A stretch of 64,000 nt of DNA, taken from the NCBI RefSeq assembly GCF_049532985.1, contig NZ_CP186693.1, positions 5,146,001 to 5,210,000 on the forward strand. Direction: 5' to 3'. The DNA is from Promicromonospora sp049532985 (GTDB lineage: Bacteria > Actinomycetota > Actinomycetes > Actinomycetales > Cellulomonadaceae). Position numbers and translations under genes: made by a program. Positions 32,038 to 41,346 of this stretch are shown piece after piece. A model generated the notes under the pieces. That model worked only from the letters and a program-made list of their open reading frames with translations. It was not told the origin of the DNA and did not search any database. Position 1 is the first letter of the stretch. Every line of letters starts with the position of its first letter.

Positions 32038-34470
32038 ATGACGGAGCTGCCGCTGGCGCTGAGGGCGATGCCCGAGGTGTCGGAGCGCGTGCGCGACCTG
32101 CACGCACAGATGACCCTCGAGGAGAAGCTCGCGCAGCTCGTCGGGTACTGGCTGGACCAGGGCGGGAACGTCGTGGCGCCGATGCAGGGCGAGATGGCCG
32201 GCGACCAGGGGTCCACAGCGCTCCCGGAGATCACCAGGAACGGCCTGGGCCACTACACCCGCGTGTACGGCACGCGGCCGGTGGACCCGGTCGAGCGGGC
32301 CGCGTGGCTCTGGGACGAGCAGCGCCGCATCAAGCGCGAGACGCGGCTCGGGATCCCCGCCCTCGTGCACGAGGAGTGCCTCACCGGGCTGGCCGCCTGG
32401 AAGGCGGCGACCTTCCCGACGCCGCTGGCGTGGGGAGCGTCGTTCGACCCGGAGCTGGTGACCGAGATGGGTCGCCTCATCGGGGAGTCGATGCGCGAGC
32501 TGGGTATCCACCAGGGCCTCGCACCGGTGCTCGACGTGATCCGTGACCCGCGCTGGGGCCGCGTGGACGAGTGCATCGGCGAGGACCCGTACCTCGTGGG
32601 CACCGTGGGCACCTCGTACGTGCGAGGCATGCAGGACGCCGGCGTGCACGCCACCCTCAAGCACTTCGTGGCCTACTCCGCCTCGAAGGCGGGGCGCAAC
32701 CACGCCCCGGTGAGCGCGGGGCCCCGCGAGATCGCCGACGTGTTCCTCCCGCCGTTCGAGATGGCGGTGCTCGACGGCGACGTCCGGTCCGTCATGGCGT
32801 CGTACAACGATGTCGACGGCGTGCCGATGCACTCCTCCGAGGAGTACCTCACGGGCGTGCTCCGCGAGAAGTGGGGGTTCGACGGCGTCGTGGTCGCGGA
32901 CTACTTCGGCGTCGCGTTCCTGAACGTCATGCACGCGATCGCCGCGGACCGGGGCGCGGCCGCCGCGGCCGCGCTGCAGGCGGGCGTCGACATCGAGCTG
33001 CCGACCGGTGACGCCTACCTCGAGCCCCTCGCGGCCCTCGTCAAGGACGGCGCCGTGCCGATCGAGGTCGTGGACCGTGCGGTGCTGCGCGCACTGCGCC
33101 AGAAGGAGCAGCTCGGCCTCCTGGAGCCGGACGTGTACGAGGACGCGCCGCCCGCGGTCGTGGACCTGGACTCGCCCGCACACCGTGACGTCGCCCGGCG
33201 CCTCGCGGAGGAGTCGGTGGTGCTGCTGGCCAACGACGGTGTGCTGCCGCTCGGCTCGTGGCACGACGCGCCGTCCCGGGTCGCGGTGATCGGGCCCAAC
33301 GCCGACCGGCCCGAGGCCCTGATGGGCTGCTACTCCTTCGCCAACCACGTGCTGGCACACCACCCGGGCGTGCCCGCCGGGTTCGAGATCCCGTCCGTGG
33401 CCGAGGCGCTGACCGCCGAGCTCGGCGGTCAGGGCGGGCCCGAGCTCGTGTTCGCGCGCGGCTGCGACGTCGAGGGTGACGACACCTCCGGGTTCGCCGA
33501 CGCCGTCGCCGCCGCGGAGTCCGCCGACGTCGCGATCGTCGTCGTCGGGGACCAGGCCGGGCTGTTCGGCCGTGGCACGGTGGGCGAGGGCAACGACAGC
33601 GAGTCGCTCGACCTGCCGGGCGTCCAGCGCGAGCTCGTCGAGGCGGTGCTCGCCACGGGGAAGCCGGTCGTGATGGTGCTGCTCACCGGCCGCCCCTATG
33701 CGATCGGCTGGGCGCTCGACGACGCGAGCGCCACGGCGGGCAGGACGCCCGGCGCGGTGCTCCAGTCGTTCTTCCCCGGGGAGGAGGGGGGCACGGCCCT
33801 CGCGGGCGTGGTCTCCGGGCGGGTCAACCCGTCCGGCCGCCTGCCGGTGTCGCTGCCGCGTTCGGCGGGTGCGCAGCCCTACTCCTACCTGCACCCGGTG
33901 CTGGGCGGCGCGTCCGAGGTGACGTCGACCGACTCGACCCCCGTCCGGGCCTTCGGCTTCGGCCTGTCGTACACCACGTTCGCGCGCGAGCTGGTGTCCG
34001 CCGACCCGACGGTCGAGGCCGGTGGCACGTTCAGCGCCGTCGTGACCGTGACCAACACGGGGAACGTGGCGGGGTCCGACGTCGTGCAGCTCTACGGGCA
34101 CGACGTCGTGAGCTCGGTCGCCCGGCCCACGGCACAGCTCCTCGGGTACCACCGGGTCACGCTGGAGCCCGGGGAGTCGGCGACCGTCGCGTTCGACGTG
34201 CCGACCACCCGGTTCGCCTTCACCGACCGCACGATGACGCGCGTCGTCGAGCCCGGTGACGTCGAGGTGTGGGTGGGCGCGCACGCGGCCGACAGCGTTG
34301 TCAGGGTGGTCGCCGAGGGCATCGCCGACCTGAACGAGCCCAACGACGCACCCGAGTCGGGTGCTGCGGCCGCGGCGCCCGCGGCGCGCCGGGTCGTCAC
34401 GATCACGGGCACGGCGCACGAGGTCACGACCGCGGACGCGCGCTGGGTCGGCGCCACGGTCGTGCCGTGA
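32038..34470 (+). CDS. Glycoside hydrolase family 3 (beta-glucosidase/beta-xylosidase type)
   Basis: 810 residues. The N-terminal TIM-barrel carries APVLDVIRDPRWGRVDECIGEDP, TLKHFVAYSASKAGRNHAP and the nucleophile Asp288 in VVVADYFGV. The second sandwich domain and a C-terminal fibronectin III-like domain (GFGLSYTTFARE ... GSDVVQLYGHD) follow. No signal peptide, so it acts in the cytoplasm on imported oligosaccharides. Family 3 retaining enzymes hydrolyse beta-linked glucose, xylose or alpha-arabinose; the GH43 neighbour favours xylo- or arabino-oligosaccharides. It overlaps the GH43 start as GTGA. Confidence 0.93.
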   Translation: MTELPLALRAMPEVSERVRDLHAQMTLEEKLAQLVGYWLDQGGNVVAPMQGEMAGDQGSTALPEITRNGLGHYTRVYGTRPVDPVERAAWLWDEQRRIKRETRLGIPALVHEECLTGLAAWKAATFPTPLAWGASFDPELVTEMGRLIGESMRELGIHQGLAPVLDVIRDPRWGRVDECIGEDPYLVGTVGTSYVRGMQDAGVHATLKHFVAYSASKAGRNHAPVSAGPREIADVFLPPFEMAVLDGDVRSVMASYNDVDGVPMHSSEEYLTGVLREKWGFDGVVVADYFGVAFLNVMHAIAADRGAAAAAALQAGVDIELPTGDAYLEPLAALVKDGAVPIEVVDRAVLRALRQKEQLGLLEPDVYEDAPPAVVDLDSPAHRDVARRLAEESVVLLANDGVLPLGSWHDAPSRVAVIGPNADRPEALMGCYSFANHVLAHHPGVPAGFEIPSVAEALTAELGGQGGPELVFARGCDVEGDDTSGFADAVAAAESADVAIVVVGDQAGLFGRGTVGEGNDSESLDLPGVQRELVEAVLATGKPVVMVLLTGRPYAIGWALDDASATAGRTPGAVLQSFFPGEEGGTALAGVVSGRVNPSGRLPVSLPRSAGAQPYSYLHPVLGGASEVTSTDSTPVRAFGFGLSYTTFARELVSADPTVEAGGTFSAVVTVTNTGNVAGSDVVQLYGHDVVSSVARPTAQLLGYHRVTLEPGESATVAFDVPTTRFAFTDRTMTRVVEPGDVEVWVGAHAADSVVRVVAEGIADLNEPNDAPESGAAAAAPAARRVVTITGTAHEVTTADARWVGATVVP

Positions 34471-36045
34471 CACCGGTCCGCAACCCGATCCTGCCGGGCT
34501 GCCACCCCGACCCGACGATCTGTCGGGTCGGGGCGGACTACTACCTCGTCACGTCGACGTTCGAGTACTTTCCCGGCCTGCCCGTGTTCCACAGCCGGGA
34601 TCTCGTCCACTGGGTGCAGATCGGGCACGCGCTCGACCGACCGGGACAGCTCGACATGCAGGGGATCGCCTCGTCGGGCGGGCTGTACGCGCCGACGCTG
34701 CGGTACCACGACGGGGTGTTCTGGCTGGTCTGCACGCTCGTGGACCAGCAGGACCGGGCGCGGGGCGGCAACTTCGTGCTGACCGCGACCGACCCGTCGG
34801 GACCGTGGTCGGACCCGGTCTGGCTGGGTGAGGACGGCATCGACCCGTCGTTGTTCTTCGACGACGACGGCCGTGTCTGGCTGCACGGCACCCGGCTGGC
34901 CCGGGAGCCGGAGTGGCACGACCAGACCGAGGTGTGGCTGCGCGAGCTCGACCCGGCGACCATGCGGCTCACCGGTCCCGAGCACGTGCTCTGGCGGGGC
35001 GCCGTCCTGGGTGCGGTCTGGGCGGAGGGGACCGCACCTGTACCGGGTCGGCGACACCTACTACCTGCTGGCCGCCGAGGGCGGCACGGAGTTCCACCAT
35101 GCCGTGTCGGTCGCGCGCTCCGACTCGGTGACCGGTCCCTACGTGGGCAACCGGGCGAACCCGGTGCTGACCCACCGGCACCTGGGGCGTGGGACCGACG
35201 TCGTCGGGGTGGGGCACGCCGACCTGGTGGAGGCGCCCGACGGCTCGTGGTGGGCCGTGCTGCTGGCCATGCGCACCTACGGCGGCTATCACTACAACCT
35301 CGGCCGCGAGACGTTCCTCGTCCCCGTGGCGTGGGAGGACGGCTGGCCCGTCTTCGCACCGGGGCAGGGCCGGGTACCCGAGGTCGTGGAGGTACCCGCC
35401 ACGGTCGCCGCAGGACCTGTCGCGACGCCGCCCCCGCCGCCGGAGGCGGGCGTGGTGCCGCCCGGCGACCTGCGCTGGACCGGTCTGCGCGGTCCGGCCG
35501 ACTTCGCCACGCCGGACGGCGAGGGCTGGCGCCTGCGCCTGCGCCCGGAGACCCTGGCGGACGCCGGCACGCCCGCGTTCCTGGGCGTGCGCCAGCAGCA
35601 CCGGGACGTCACCGTCCGGGCCGTGCTGCGCTTCGACCCGGCGAGCCCGGACGAGCAGGCCGGTCTGGTGGTGCGCCAGTCGGAGAAGGATCACGTGGTG
35701 CTGGTGGTGACCGGGACCTCGGAGGACGGCGGGCGCCGGGTCCGCGCGGTGCACCGGCAGGGCGGGGTGGCGACGGTGCTCGGGGAGCGTGCCCTGCCCG
35801 ACGGGCCGGACGGCCCGGAACCGGTCACCCTGGTCCTGCAGGTCCGGGGCCAGGAGTACGGGCTGCTCGCCGCGTCGGGCGACGATCCGCCGGCGCCGCT
35901 GGCCGTGGCCGACGGTCGCACCCTGGACAGCGTGTCCGCCGGAGGCTTCCTCGGGCTCTGGCTCGGTGTGGTCGCGACGAGCAACGGTGCGCCGTCGTCC
36001 TCCGTGGCGACCGTGGAGCGGTTCGAGTACGAACCGTCGGCCTGA
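34467..36045 (+). pseudogene. Glycoside hydrolase family 43, interrupted by a +1 frameshift
   Basis: Begins GTG 34467 with PVRNPILPGCHPDPTICRVGADYYLVTSTFEYFPG, the GH43 five-blade propeller start with catalytic Asp15, and DGIDPSLFFDDDG follows. At about 35027-35031 the frame slips: the expected acid motif WAEGPHLYR is split, with WAEG in one frame and PHLYRVGDTYYLLAAEGG in the next. Removing one base from GGGGA restores it. The second part continues through AMRTYGGYHYNLGRE and a C-terminal beta-sandwich (to about 525 residues) of the beta-xylosidase/arabinofuranosidase type. Either a real inactivation or a sequencing error in a G run; the intact remainder suggests the event is recent or artefactual. 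Confidence 0.88.
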
Positions 36046-36046
36046 C

Positions 36047-36072
36047 GAGCGGCGCCCCGCGGGGCGCCGCTC
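36047..36072 (+). terminator. Perfect 26-bp GC palindrome after GH43
   Basis: Arms GAGCGGCGCCCCG and CGGGGCGCCGCTC meet without a loop, beginning one base after the GH43 stop. It can fold into a strong RNA hairpin ending the sugar operon before the S4-domain gene. Confidence 0.7.
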
Positions 36073-36092
36073 CCGGATGGCAGGATGGCCGG

Positions 36093-36455
36093 GTGCGGAT
36101 CGACGTCTGGTTGTGGGCCGTGCGGCTGACCAAGAGCCGGTCGGTCGCGGCCGAGCTGTGCCGCACCGGCAGGGTCCGGATCAACGGGAAGGTCGCCAAG
36201 CCGTCGGCGTCCGTCGCCGTGGGCGACCGCGTGACGTGGCGTGACCCGCTCCGCGACCGGGTGATCGAGGTGGTCGAGCTGCTGCCCAAGCGCGTCGGCG
36301 CCCCGATCGCGGTCCGGGCGTACCTGGACCACAGCCCGGCGCTGCCCACGCGCGTCGAGCGGGAGGCGGTCGGGCTGCGCGACCGCGGCACCGGTCGTCC
36401 GACCAAGCGGGAACGCCGCGAGATCGACCGGCTGCGCGGCCGCCGCGAATCCTGA
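36093..36455 (+). CDS. S4-domain RNA-binding protein (RqcP/Hsp15-like)
   Basis: 120 residues. The N-terminal S4 domain (RIDVWLWAVRLTKSRSVAAELC, RVRINGKVAKPSASVAVGD) binds RNA, and the tail is Arg-rich (RPTKRERREIDRLRGRR). This matches the Hsp15/RqcP family that binds the large ribosomal subunit carrying stalled peptidyl-tRNA. The start is GTG 36093, six bases after a CAGGAT box (36081-36086), possibly a leaderless start. It is not related in function to the sugar operon before it. Confidence 0.88.
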   Translation: MRIDVWLWAVRLTKSRSVAAELCRTGRVRINGKVAKPSASVAVGDRVTWRDPLRDRVIEVVELLPKRVGAPIAVRAYLDHSPALPTRVEREAVGLRDRGTGRPTKRERREIDRLRGRRES

Positions 36456-36475
36456 GAAATGCCCGGGTGATTTCT
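36456..36475 (+). terminator. Weak hairpin after the S4 gene
   Basis: Stem GAAAT ... ATTTC with a CCCGGG-containing loop, followed by the T-rich TTTCCGTTTTC. It begins one base after the stop codon. Short, so only a possible terminator. Confidence 0.35.
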
Positions 36476-36584
36476 TTCCGTTTTCGGAGTTTCGCCTGAT
36501 CCGGGGCGCTACGTTCACGGCATATCCCCTGCCGCGCGCAGGTCCAGTGCGCCCGGAACCCGGGCGCCCCAGCCTGGAGTATCC

Positions 36585-39500
36585 ATGCATCCACGCACCC
36601 GACGCCTGTCCAGGACCCTGGCCACGGCCACCGCCCTGGCGCTCCTGGCGGCACCCGGCACGGCGGTCGCCGTACCGGGCCCCGCCCCTGTTCCGCCGGC
36701 CGCTCCCGGGGACGCACCCCGCGGCGGCGCGGACGCCGCCGACACGTCCGGCACCGCCGCCGGCCGGGTCTCGCCCGGCGCCGTCGACCCGGCCGACAAG
36801 ATCGCCCCCGCCGCCGCGAAGGCCTTCGCGACCCGCGGCACCACCGACTTCTGGCTGCGGTTCGACGACGCGCCCGACCTGTCGGCCGCCGCAGGCATCA
36901 CGAGCTGGGCCGAGCGTGGCCAGTATGTGTACGACACGCTCACCGCCGCGGCCGAGTCCGCCCAGTCGCGCACGATCGCCGCCCTGGAGCGCTCCGGTAC
37001 CGAGTACACGTCGTACTGGGCGACCAACGCGATCCTGGTCGAGGACGGTTCGCTCGACCAGGCGGTCGAGCTCGCCGGCGCGCCCGAGGTCGCCGAGGTG
37101 CGGGCCACGACGCAGCACGCCGTCGAGGAGCCGGAGACGACACAGGCCGCGACCACGGCCGCGGCGGGCACCCCGACCTACGGCATCAAGGCGATCAACG
37201 CCGACGACATGTGGAACCGGGGCTTCACCGGCGAGGGCATCGTCGTGGCCGGCCTGGACACCGGCGTGAGCCGCTCCCACCCGGCGCTGTCCGCGCAGTA
37301 CCGCGGCGCGACGACCACCAGCAACTACAACTGGTTCGACGCCGCCCACGTGGGCGCCACCACGCCCCGGGACGACCACGGCCACGGCACCCACACGATG
37401 GGCACCATGGTCGGCACCGGCAACGGCACCACGAGCATCGGCGTGGCCCCGGGCGCGCGGTGGATCGCGGCGAACGGCTGCGCCGGCGCCTGCCTCGACT
37501 CCTGGCTGGTCGCGGCCGGTGAGTGGATGCTGGCACCGACCCGCGCCGACGGCAGCGCGGCCGACCCGAGCAAGCGGCCGCACATCGTGAACAACTCGTG
37601 GGGCATGTCCCGCACGAACGACCCGTTCATGGAGGACGTCATCACCGCCTGGGAGGCGGCCGGCATCTTCAGCACCTGGTCCAACGGGAACGACGGCGAG
37701 TGGGGCTGCGAGTCCTCGGGCAGCCCCGGGGCGCGCCAGGCGTCCTACTCGGTCGGCGCGTTCTCGTCGGCGGGCAGCATCGCCGCCTTCTCCTCGCGGG
37801 GCCCCGGCCAGGGCGGCGCCGTGAAGCCCGACATCGCCGCGCCCGGCGTCGACGTCCTGTCGGCCGTCCCCGGCAACGGGTACGAGCGGTGGTCCGGCAC
37901 GTCCATGGCCGCCCCGCACGTCTCGGGCGCCGTCGCGCTGCTGTGGGACGCGGTGCCCGCCCTCGTGGGCGACGTGCCCCGGACCCGCGCGATCCTCGAC
38001 GGCGCGGCGCACGACGTGAACAACACGGCCTGCGGCGGGACCGCCGACGACAACAACGTGTGGGGCGAGGGCAAGCTCGACGTGCTCGCCGCGTACGAGC
38101 TGGCGCAGGAGGAGTCGTTCACCGACACCCCCGCGCCGACGGTCTCCGGCGACGCCTACGAGGTGGGTACGCCCCTGACCGCCACGGTCGGTACGTGGAC
38201 CCCTGCCGCGACGCTCAGCTACCAGTGGCGCCGTGACCTCGACCCCGCCGACGGCCGGCCGGGCGCGATGATCTCCGGGGCGACCGGGGCCACCTACACG
38301 CCCAAGGGCCGGGACGCCGGCGCGGCGCTCTCCGTGACCGTCGTCGGCACGGCGGACGGCTACATCCCCACGGCCGTGACCAGCGCGCCGACACCCGTCG
38401 TCCAGAAGACCGCGATCAAGGCGGCCGCCCCGACGATCAGCGGGACCGTCCGCGTGGGCGGCACGCTGCGGGCGCTGTCCGGCACCTGGACGTCCGGCAC
38501 GCGGTTCACCTACCAGTGGAAGGTCAACGGGACCGCGATCTCCGGCGCCACGAAGTTCACCTTCACGCCGCGCGCCGCCGACCGTGGCAAGCAGCTCACC
38601 GTGACCATCACCGGTTCCCGCCGCGGGTACGACGGCGCCGCCCGGACGAGCGCGGCCAAGGCCGTCGGCTACGGGGTGTTCACGCAGGCCCGCCCGCGCC
38701 TCGTCGGATCGCCCGCCCCGGGCGGCACCGTCACGGTGTCGGCGCCGCCGTCCTCGCCGTCGGCCGCCACCACCACCTACCAGTGGCGGGTCGACGGCCG
38801 GGCGATCAGCGGTGCCACCGGTTCCTCCTACCGGATCCCGTCGACCTGGAAGGGCCGCACCCTCTCGGTCTCGGTGACGCGCAAGCGCACCAGCTACACG
38901 ACCAAGACCGTCACCTCGACCCAGCGGGCCATCGGCACCCGGTTCTCCTCCGTGCCGACGCCGCGGATCACGGGCACCGCACGGGTGGGGTCCACCGTGC
39001 GGGTCACCGCGGGCACCTGGCGGCCCGGCGCGTACGTCACCTACCAGTGGTACTCGAACGGCGTGCCGATCGCGGGCGCCACGGGGACGACGTACCGGAT
39101 CGCCGGCGCGTACGTGGGCAAGCGGCTGTCGGTCGTGGTGACCGGCCGCAAGTCGGGCTACGCCACGACGGACAAGAGCAGCACCTCGGTGCCGGTCTAC
39201 CAGCCCGCCGACACGGTGCCCGCGGACGAGTGGTGGTACGTGGGCGGCTACGGCGTACCGGCCGCCACCTACGTGGCCAAGAACACGAAGGACTGCGTCT
39301 GGGAGCGCCTGAACGACGCCGACGTGGTGCTCGGCGCGGACTGGGGCTCCGGGCAGCGCGTCGCCACCGCGAAGTCGACGGACGGCTCGTTCCGGTCGAT
39401 GGACTGCGGCACCTGGGTGCGCCACTACCCGGGCATGGTCACCCCGCGGAACACGACGCCGAAGGACGGCGTGTACGTGCTCGGTGACCAGCTCGAACGC

Positions 39501-39695
39501 GGCACCTACGTGACGCCCGGGCCGGCCGCGGCCGGCGAGACCTGCTACTACGCGTTCATCAAGGAGTTCACGGGCCTGGCGAACCGGTCCAACCTGGCGG
39601 GGCACCGCATGGTGGACGAGGCCACGACCATCACCATGCCGTTGACGGCCAAGGGCTTCGAGACCGCCGGCTGCTACTGGTACCGCGTGAGCTGA
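36585..39695 (+). CDS. Secreted S8 subtilisin-like protease with Ig-like repeats
   Basis: 1036 residues. Signal peptide (LATATALALLAAPGTAVA), a pro-region to about residue 200, then the S8 catalytic domain: Asp225 in VAGLDTGV, His267 in DDHGHGTH, Asn in VNNSWGM, and Ser440 in SGTSMAAPHVSG. Residues about 515-880 hold four repeats of roughly 90 residues with the pattern YQW...ISGAT-G-TY, Ig-like modules that may bind cell wall or polymer. The last ~150 residues (EWWYVGGYGVPAATYVA, CVWERL, CYWYRVS) form a cysteine-containing end domain. Probably an extracellular degradative protease. ATG 36585 follows CTGGAGT. Confidence 0.92.
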   Translation: MHPRTRRLSRTLATATALALLAAPGTAVAVPGPAPVPPAAPGDAPRGGADAADTSGTAAGRVSPGAVDPADKIAPAAAKAFATRGTTDFWLRFDDAPDLSAAAGITSWAERGQYVYDTLTAAAESAQSRTIAALERSGTEYTSYWATNAILVEDGSLDQAVELAGAPEVAEVRATTQHAVEEPETTQAATTAAAGTPTYGIKAINADDMWNRGFTGEGIVVAGLDTGVSRSHPALSAQYRGATTTSNYNWFDAAHVGATTPRDDHGHGTHTMGTMVGTGNGTTSIGVAPGARWIAANGCAGACLDSWLVAAGEWMLAPTRADGSAADPSKRPHIVNNSWGMSRTNDPFMEDVITAWEAAGIFSTWSNGNDGEWGCESSGSPGARQASYSVGAFSSAGSIAAFSSRGPGQGGAVKPDIAAPGVDVLSAVPGNGYERWSGTSMAAPHVSGAVALLWDAVPALVGDVPRTRAILDGAAHDVNNTACGGTADDNNVWGEGKLDVLAAYELAQEESFTDTPAPTVSGDAYEVGTPLTATVGTWTPAATLSYQWRRDLDPADGRPGAMISGATGATYTPKGRDAGAALSVTVVGTADGYIPTAVTSAPTPVVQKTAIKAAAPTISGTVRVGGTLRALSGTWTSGTRFTYQWKVNGTAISGATKFTFTPRAADRGKQLTVTITGSRRGYDGAARTSAAKAVGYGVFTQARPRLVGSPAPGGTVTVSAPPSSPSAATTTYQWRVDGRAISGATGSSYRIPSTWKGRTLSVSVTRKRTSYTTKTVTSTQRAIGTRFSSVPTPRITGTARVGSTVRVTAGTWRPGAYVTYQWYSNGVPIAGATGTTYRIAGAYVGKRLSVVVTGRKSGYATTDKSSTSVPVYQPADTVPADEWWYVGGYGVPAATYVAKNTKDCVWERLNDADVVLGADWGSGQRVATAKSTDGSFRSMDCGTWVRHYPGMVTPRNTTPKDGVYVLGDQLERGTYVTPGPAAAGETCYYAFIKEFTGLANRSNLAGHRMVDEATTITMPLTAKGFETAGCYWYRVS

Positions 39696-39703
39696 CCCCC
39701 CGT

Positions 39704-39749
39704 CGTGTCAGACGTACGGGCCACGCCGGTGGCCTGTACGTCTGACACG
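39704..39749. repeat. Long inverted repeat (dispersed family copy 2)
   Basis: Two 21-base arms with one G-T wobble position and a GCCG loop (39725-39728). The right arm contains the family sequence GTGGCCTGTACGTCTGACA (39729-39747). It begins eight bases after the subtilase stop and ends 32 bases before the M19 gene, so it may act as a terminator, but the shared arm with two other loci suggests a dispersed element. Confidence 0.8.
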
Positions 39750-39781
39750 TCCCCTGGCCGGCGGGCGGTAGCGTCGTCCGC

Positions 39782-40909
39782 ATGACGACCGCCGACCGCA
39801 TCTCCGCGCTCCTCGAGAAGCACCCCGTCTGGGACGGGCACAACGACCTTCCGTGGGAGCTGCGCGAGCAGTCCTTCTACGACCTCGACGCCGTCGACGT
39901 CGGCCGGCGGCTCACGACGACCCACACCGACCTGCCGCGCCTGCGCGAGGGTGGCGTCGGCGCCCAGTTCTGGTCGGTGTACGTGCCGTCGACGCTCCAG
40001 GGCGGGGCCGCCGTCACCGCCACCCTCGAACAGATCGACTGCGTGCACCGCCTCGTCGAGCGGTACCCGGACACGCTCCGGCTCGCCCTGACCGCCGCCG
40101 ACGTCGAGCAGGCGTGGAGCGAGGGCCGCATCGCCTCCCTCATGGGTGCCGAGGGCGGCCACTCCGTCGACGGCTCCCTCGCCGTCCTGCGCATGCTCCA
40201 CACGCTCGGGGTGCGCTACATGACGCTCACGCACAACGACAACGTGCCCTGGGCCGACTCCGCCACCGACGAGGAGGTGCTGGGCGGCCTCTCGGCGTTC
40301 GGCGAGGACGTGGTGCGCGAGATGAACCGGATCGGCATGCTCGTCGACCTCTCGCACACCTCCGCGGGCACCATGCGCCACGCGCTGCGCGTCACGCAGG
40401 CCCCGGTGATCTTCAGCCACTCCAGCGCCCGCGCCGTCTGCGACGTGCCCCGCAACGTGCCCGACGACGTGCTCGGCACCCTGGCGACCAACGGCGGCGT
40501 CTGCATGGTGACGTTCGTGCCGCAGTTCGTGTCGCCCGCCGTGGCCGCGTGGCGTGCCGAGGGTGCGCAGGCCGCGGCGGCGGAGGGCATCCGGAGCGCC
40601 GACATCGGCGCCTTCGAGCCGTTCGTCGCCCGGTGGCAGGCGGAGCACCCCCAGCCGCGCACCACGCTGTCCGACGTCGTGGCGCACGTCGAGCACGTCC
40701 GCGAGGTCGCCGGCATCGAGCACGTCGGGCTCGGCGGCGACTACGACGGCACGCCCAGCCTCCCCGAGGGCCTCGAGGACGTGACCGGCTACCCCCGCCT
40801 GCTCGCGGCGCTCGCGGAGCGGGGCTGGTCGGACGCCGACCTCGGCCGGCTGTGCAGCGGCAACGTGCTGCGCGTCCTGCGTGACGCGGAGGCCGTCGCG
40901 GACGGCTGA
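39782..40909 (+). CDS. Membrane-dipeptidase family protein (peptidase M19)
   Basis: 375 residues of the renal dipeptidase family. Zinc ligands and active-site elements are visible: WDGHNDLPW (His, Asp), LMGAEGGHSVDG (bridging Glu), LVDLSHTS (His), FSHSSARAVC (His) and GLGGDYDGTP (Asp). It hydrolyses dipeptides, including D-amino-acid-containing ones in relatives. No signal peptide, so likely cytoplasmic. TAGCGT at 39769-39774 lies seven bases before the ATG, predicting a leaderless message. It converges tail-to-tail with the next gene, leaving one base between stops. Confidence 0.94.
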   Translation: MTTADRISALLEKHPVWDGHNDLPWELREQSFYDLDAVDVGRRLTTTHTDLPRLREGGVGAQFWSVYVPSTLQGGAAVTATLEQIDCVHRLVERYPDTLRLALTAADVEQAWSEGRIASLMGAEGGHSVDGSLAVLRMLHTLGVRYMTLTHNDNVPWADSATDEEVLGGLSAFGEDVVREMNRIGMLVDLSHTSAGTMRHALRVTQAPVIFSHSSARAVCDVPRNVPDDVLGTLATNGGVCMVTFVPQFVSPAVAAWRAEGAQAAAAEGIRSADIGAFEPFVARWQAEHPQPRTTLSDVVAHVEHVREVAGIEHVGLGGDYDGTPSLPEGLEDVTGYPRLLAALAERGWSDADLGRLCSGNVLRVLRDAEAVADG

Positions 40910-40910
40910 C

Positions 40911-41183
40911 TCAGCTGGGGAGCTGGACCACCTTGCGCTGGAAGCCCAGGGCCACCTTCTGCAGGGACTCCAGGGGGTCCTGGTCGTTGTGGTGGCTGAT
41001 CTGCCGCAGCATCGACCCGGACGAGGCGAGCAGGGCGACGATCACGTCGCGCGCGTCCTCGCGCGTCTCGAGCGCCTCCTGGAGCAGGTCCTGGACGTGT
41101 GGTGACTTCAGGCCGTCCTCTTCGGGATCGAGCAGAGCTGTCAGGAGCGCGATCGACAACGAGCTTCCGTGGATGCTTGCCAT
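40911..41183 (-). CDS. Small protein of unknown function
   Basis: 90 residues, not recognised. It is predicted mostly helical: SLSIALLTALLDPEEDG, then a charged helix (HVQDLLQEALETREDARDVIVALLASSG), ending in LESLQKVALGFQRKVVQLPS. No cysteines, no signal peptide. ATG 41183 has a strong ribosome-binding site (GGGGGGAGA) eight bases upstream, and codon use is normal for the region, so it is a credible gene. It lies downstream of a hairpin that separates it from the RimJ-like gene. A transcript role in growth control is pure speculation. Confidence 0.6.
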   Translation of the reverse strand: MASIHGSSLSIALLTALLDPEEDGLKSPHVQDLLQEALETREDARDVIVALLASSGSMLRQISHHNDQDPLESLQKVALGFQRKVVQLPS

Positions 41184-41227
41184 GGTGGTCTCCCCCCGGT
41201 CGGGGCCCGGGTCCCCGGGCATCAGCC

Positions 41228-41251
41228 ACCCCGCGGGCTGGCCCGCGGGGT
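41228..41251 (-). terminator. GC hairpin after the RimJ/RimL-type gene
   Basis: Perfect 11-bp stem, ACCCCGCGGGC / GCCCGCGGGGT, with a two-base loop. It lies 96 bases after the stop of the minus-strand acetyltransferase gene and before the start of the next minus-strand gene. Confidence 0.65.
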
Positions 41252-41346
41252 ACGCGTCCGACGCCCCACCCCCGCGGCCTCGGTCGTGCACCCCTGTGTA
41301 CCGCAGGTCAAGGCGTCGCGCCTGTTGACGGGGGTGAAAACAGCCC

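Noticed and set aside
32002..34473. An 823-residue minus-strand frame opposite the GH3 gene
   Set aside because: Antisense shadow of a clear GH3 gene; no plausible domain or ribosome-binding site.
35691..39605. A 1304-residue open frame on the minus strand opposite the S8 protease gene
   Set aside because: It is the shadow of the high-GC subtilase and GH43/S4 coding sequence: no domain, signal or start context, and composition is Arg/Gly/Ala-rich as expected for an antisense frame.
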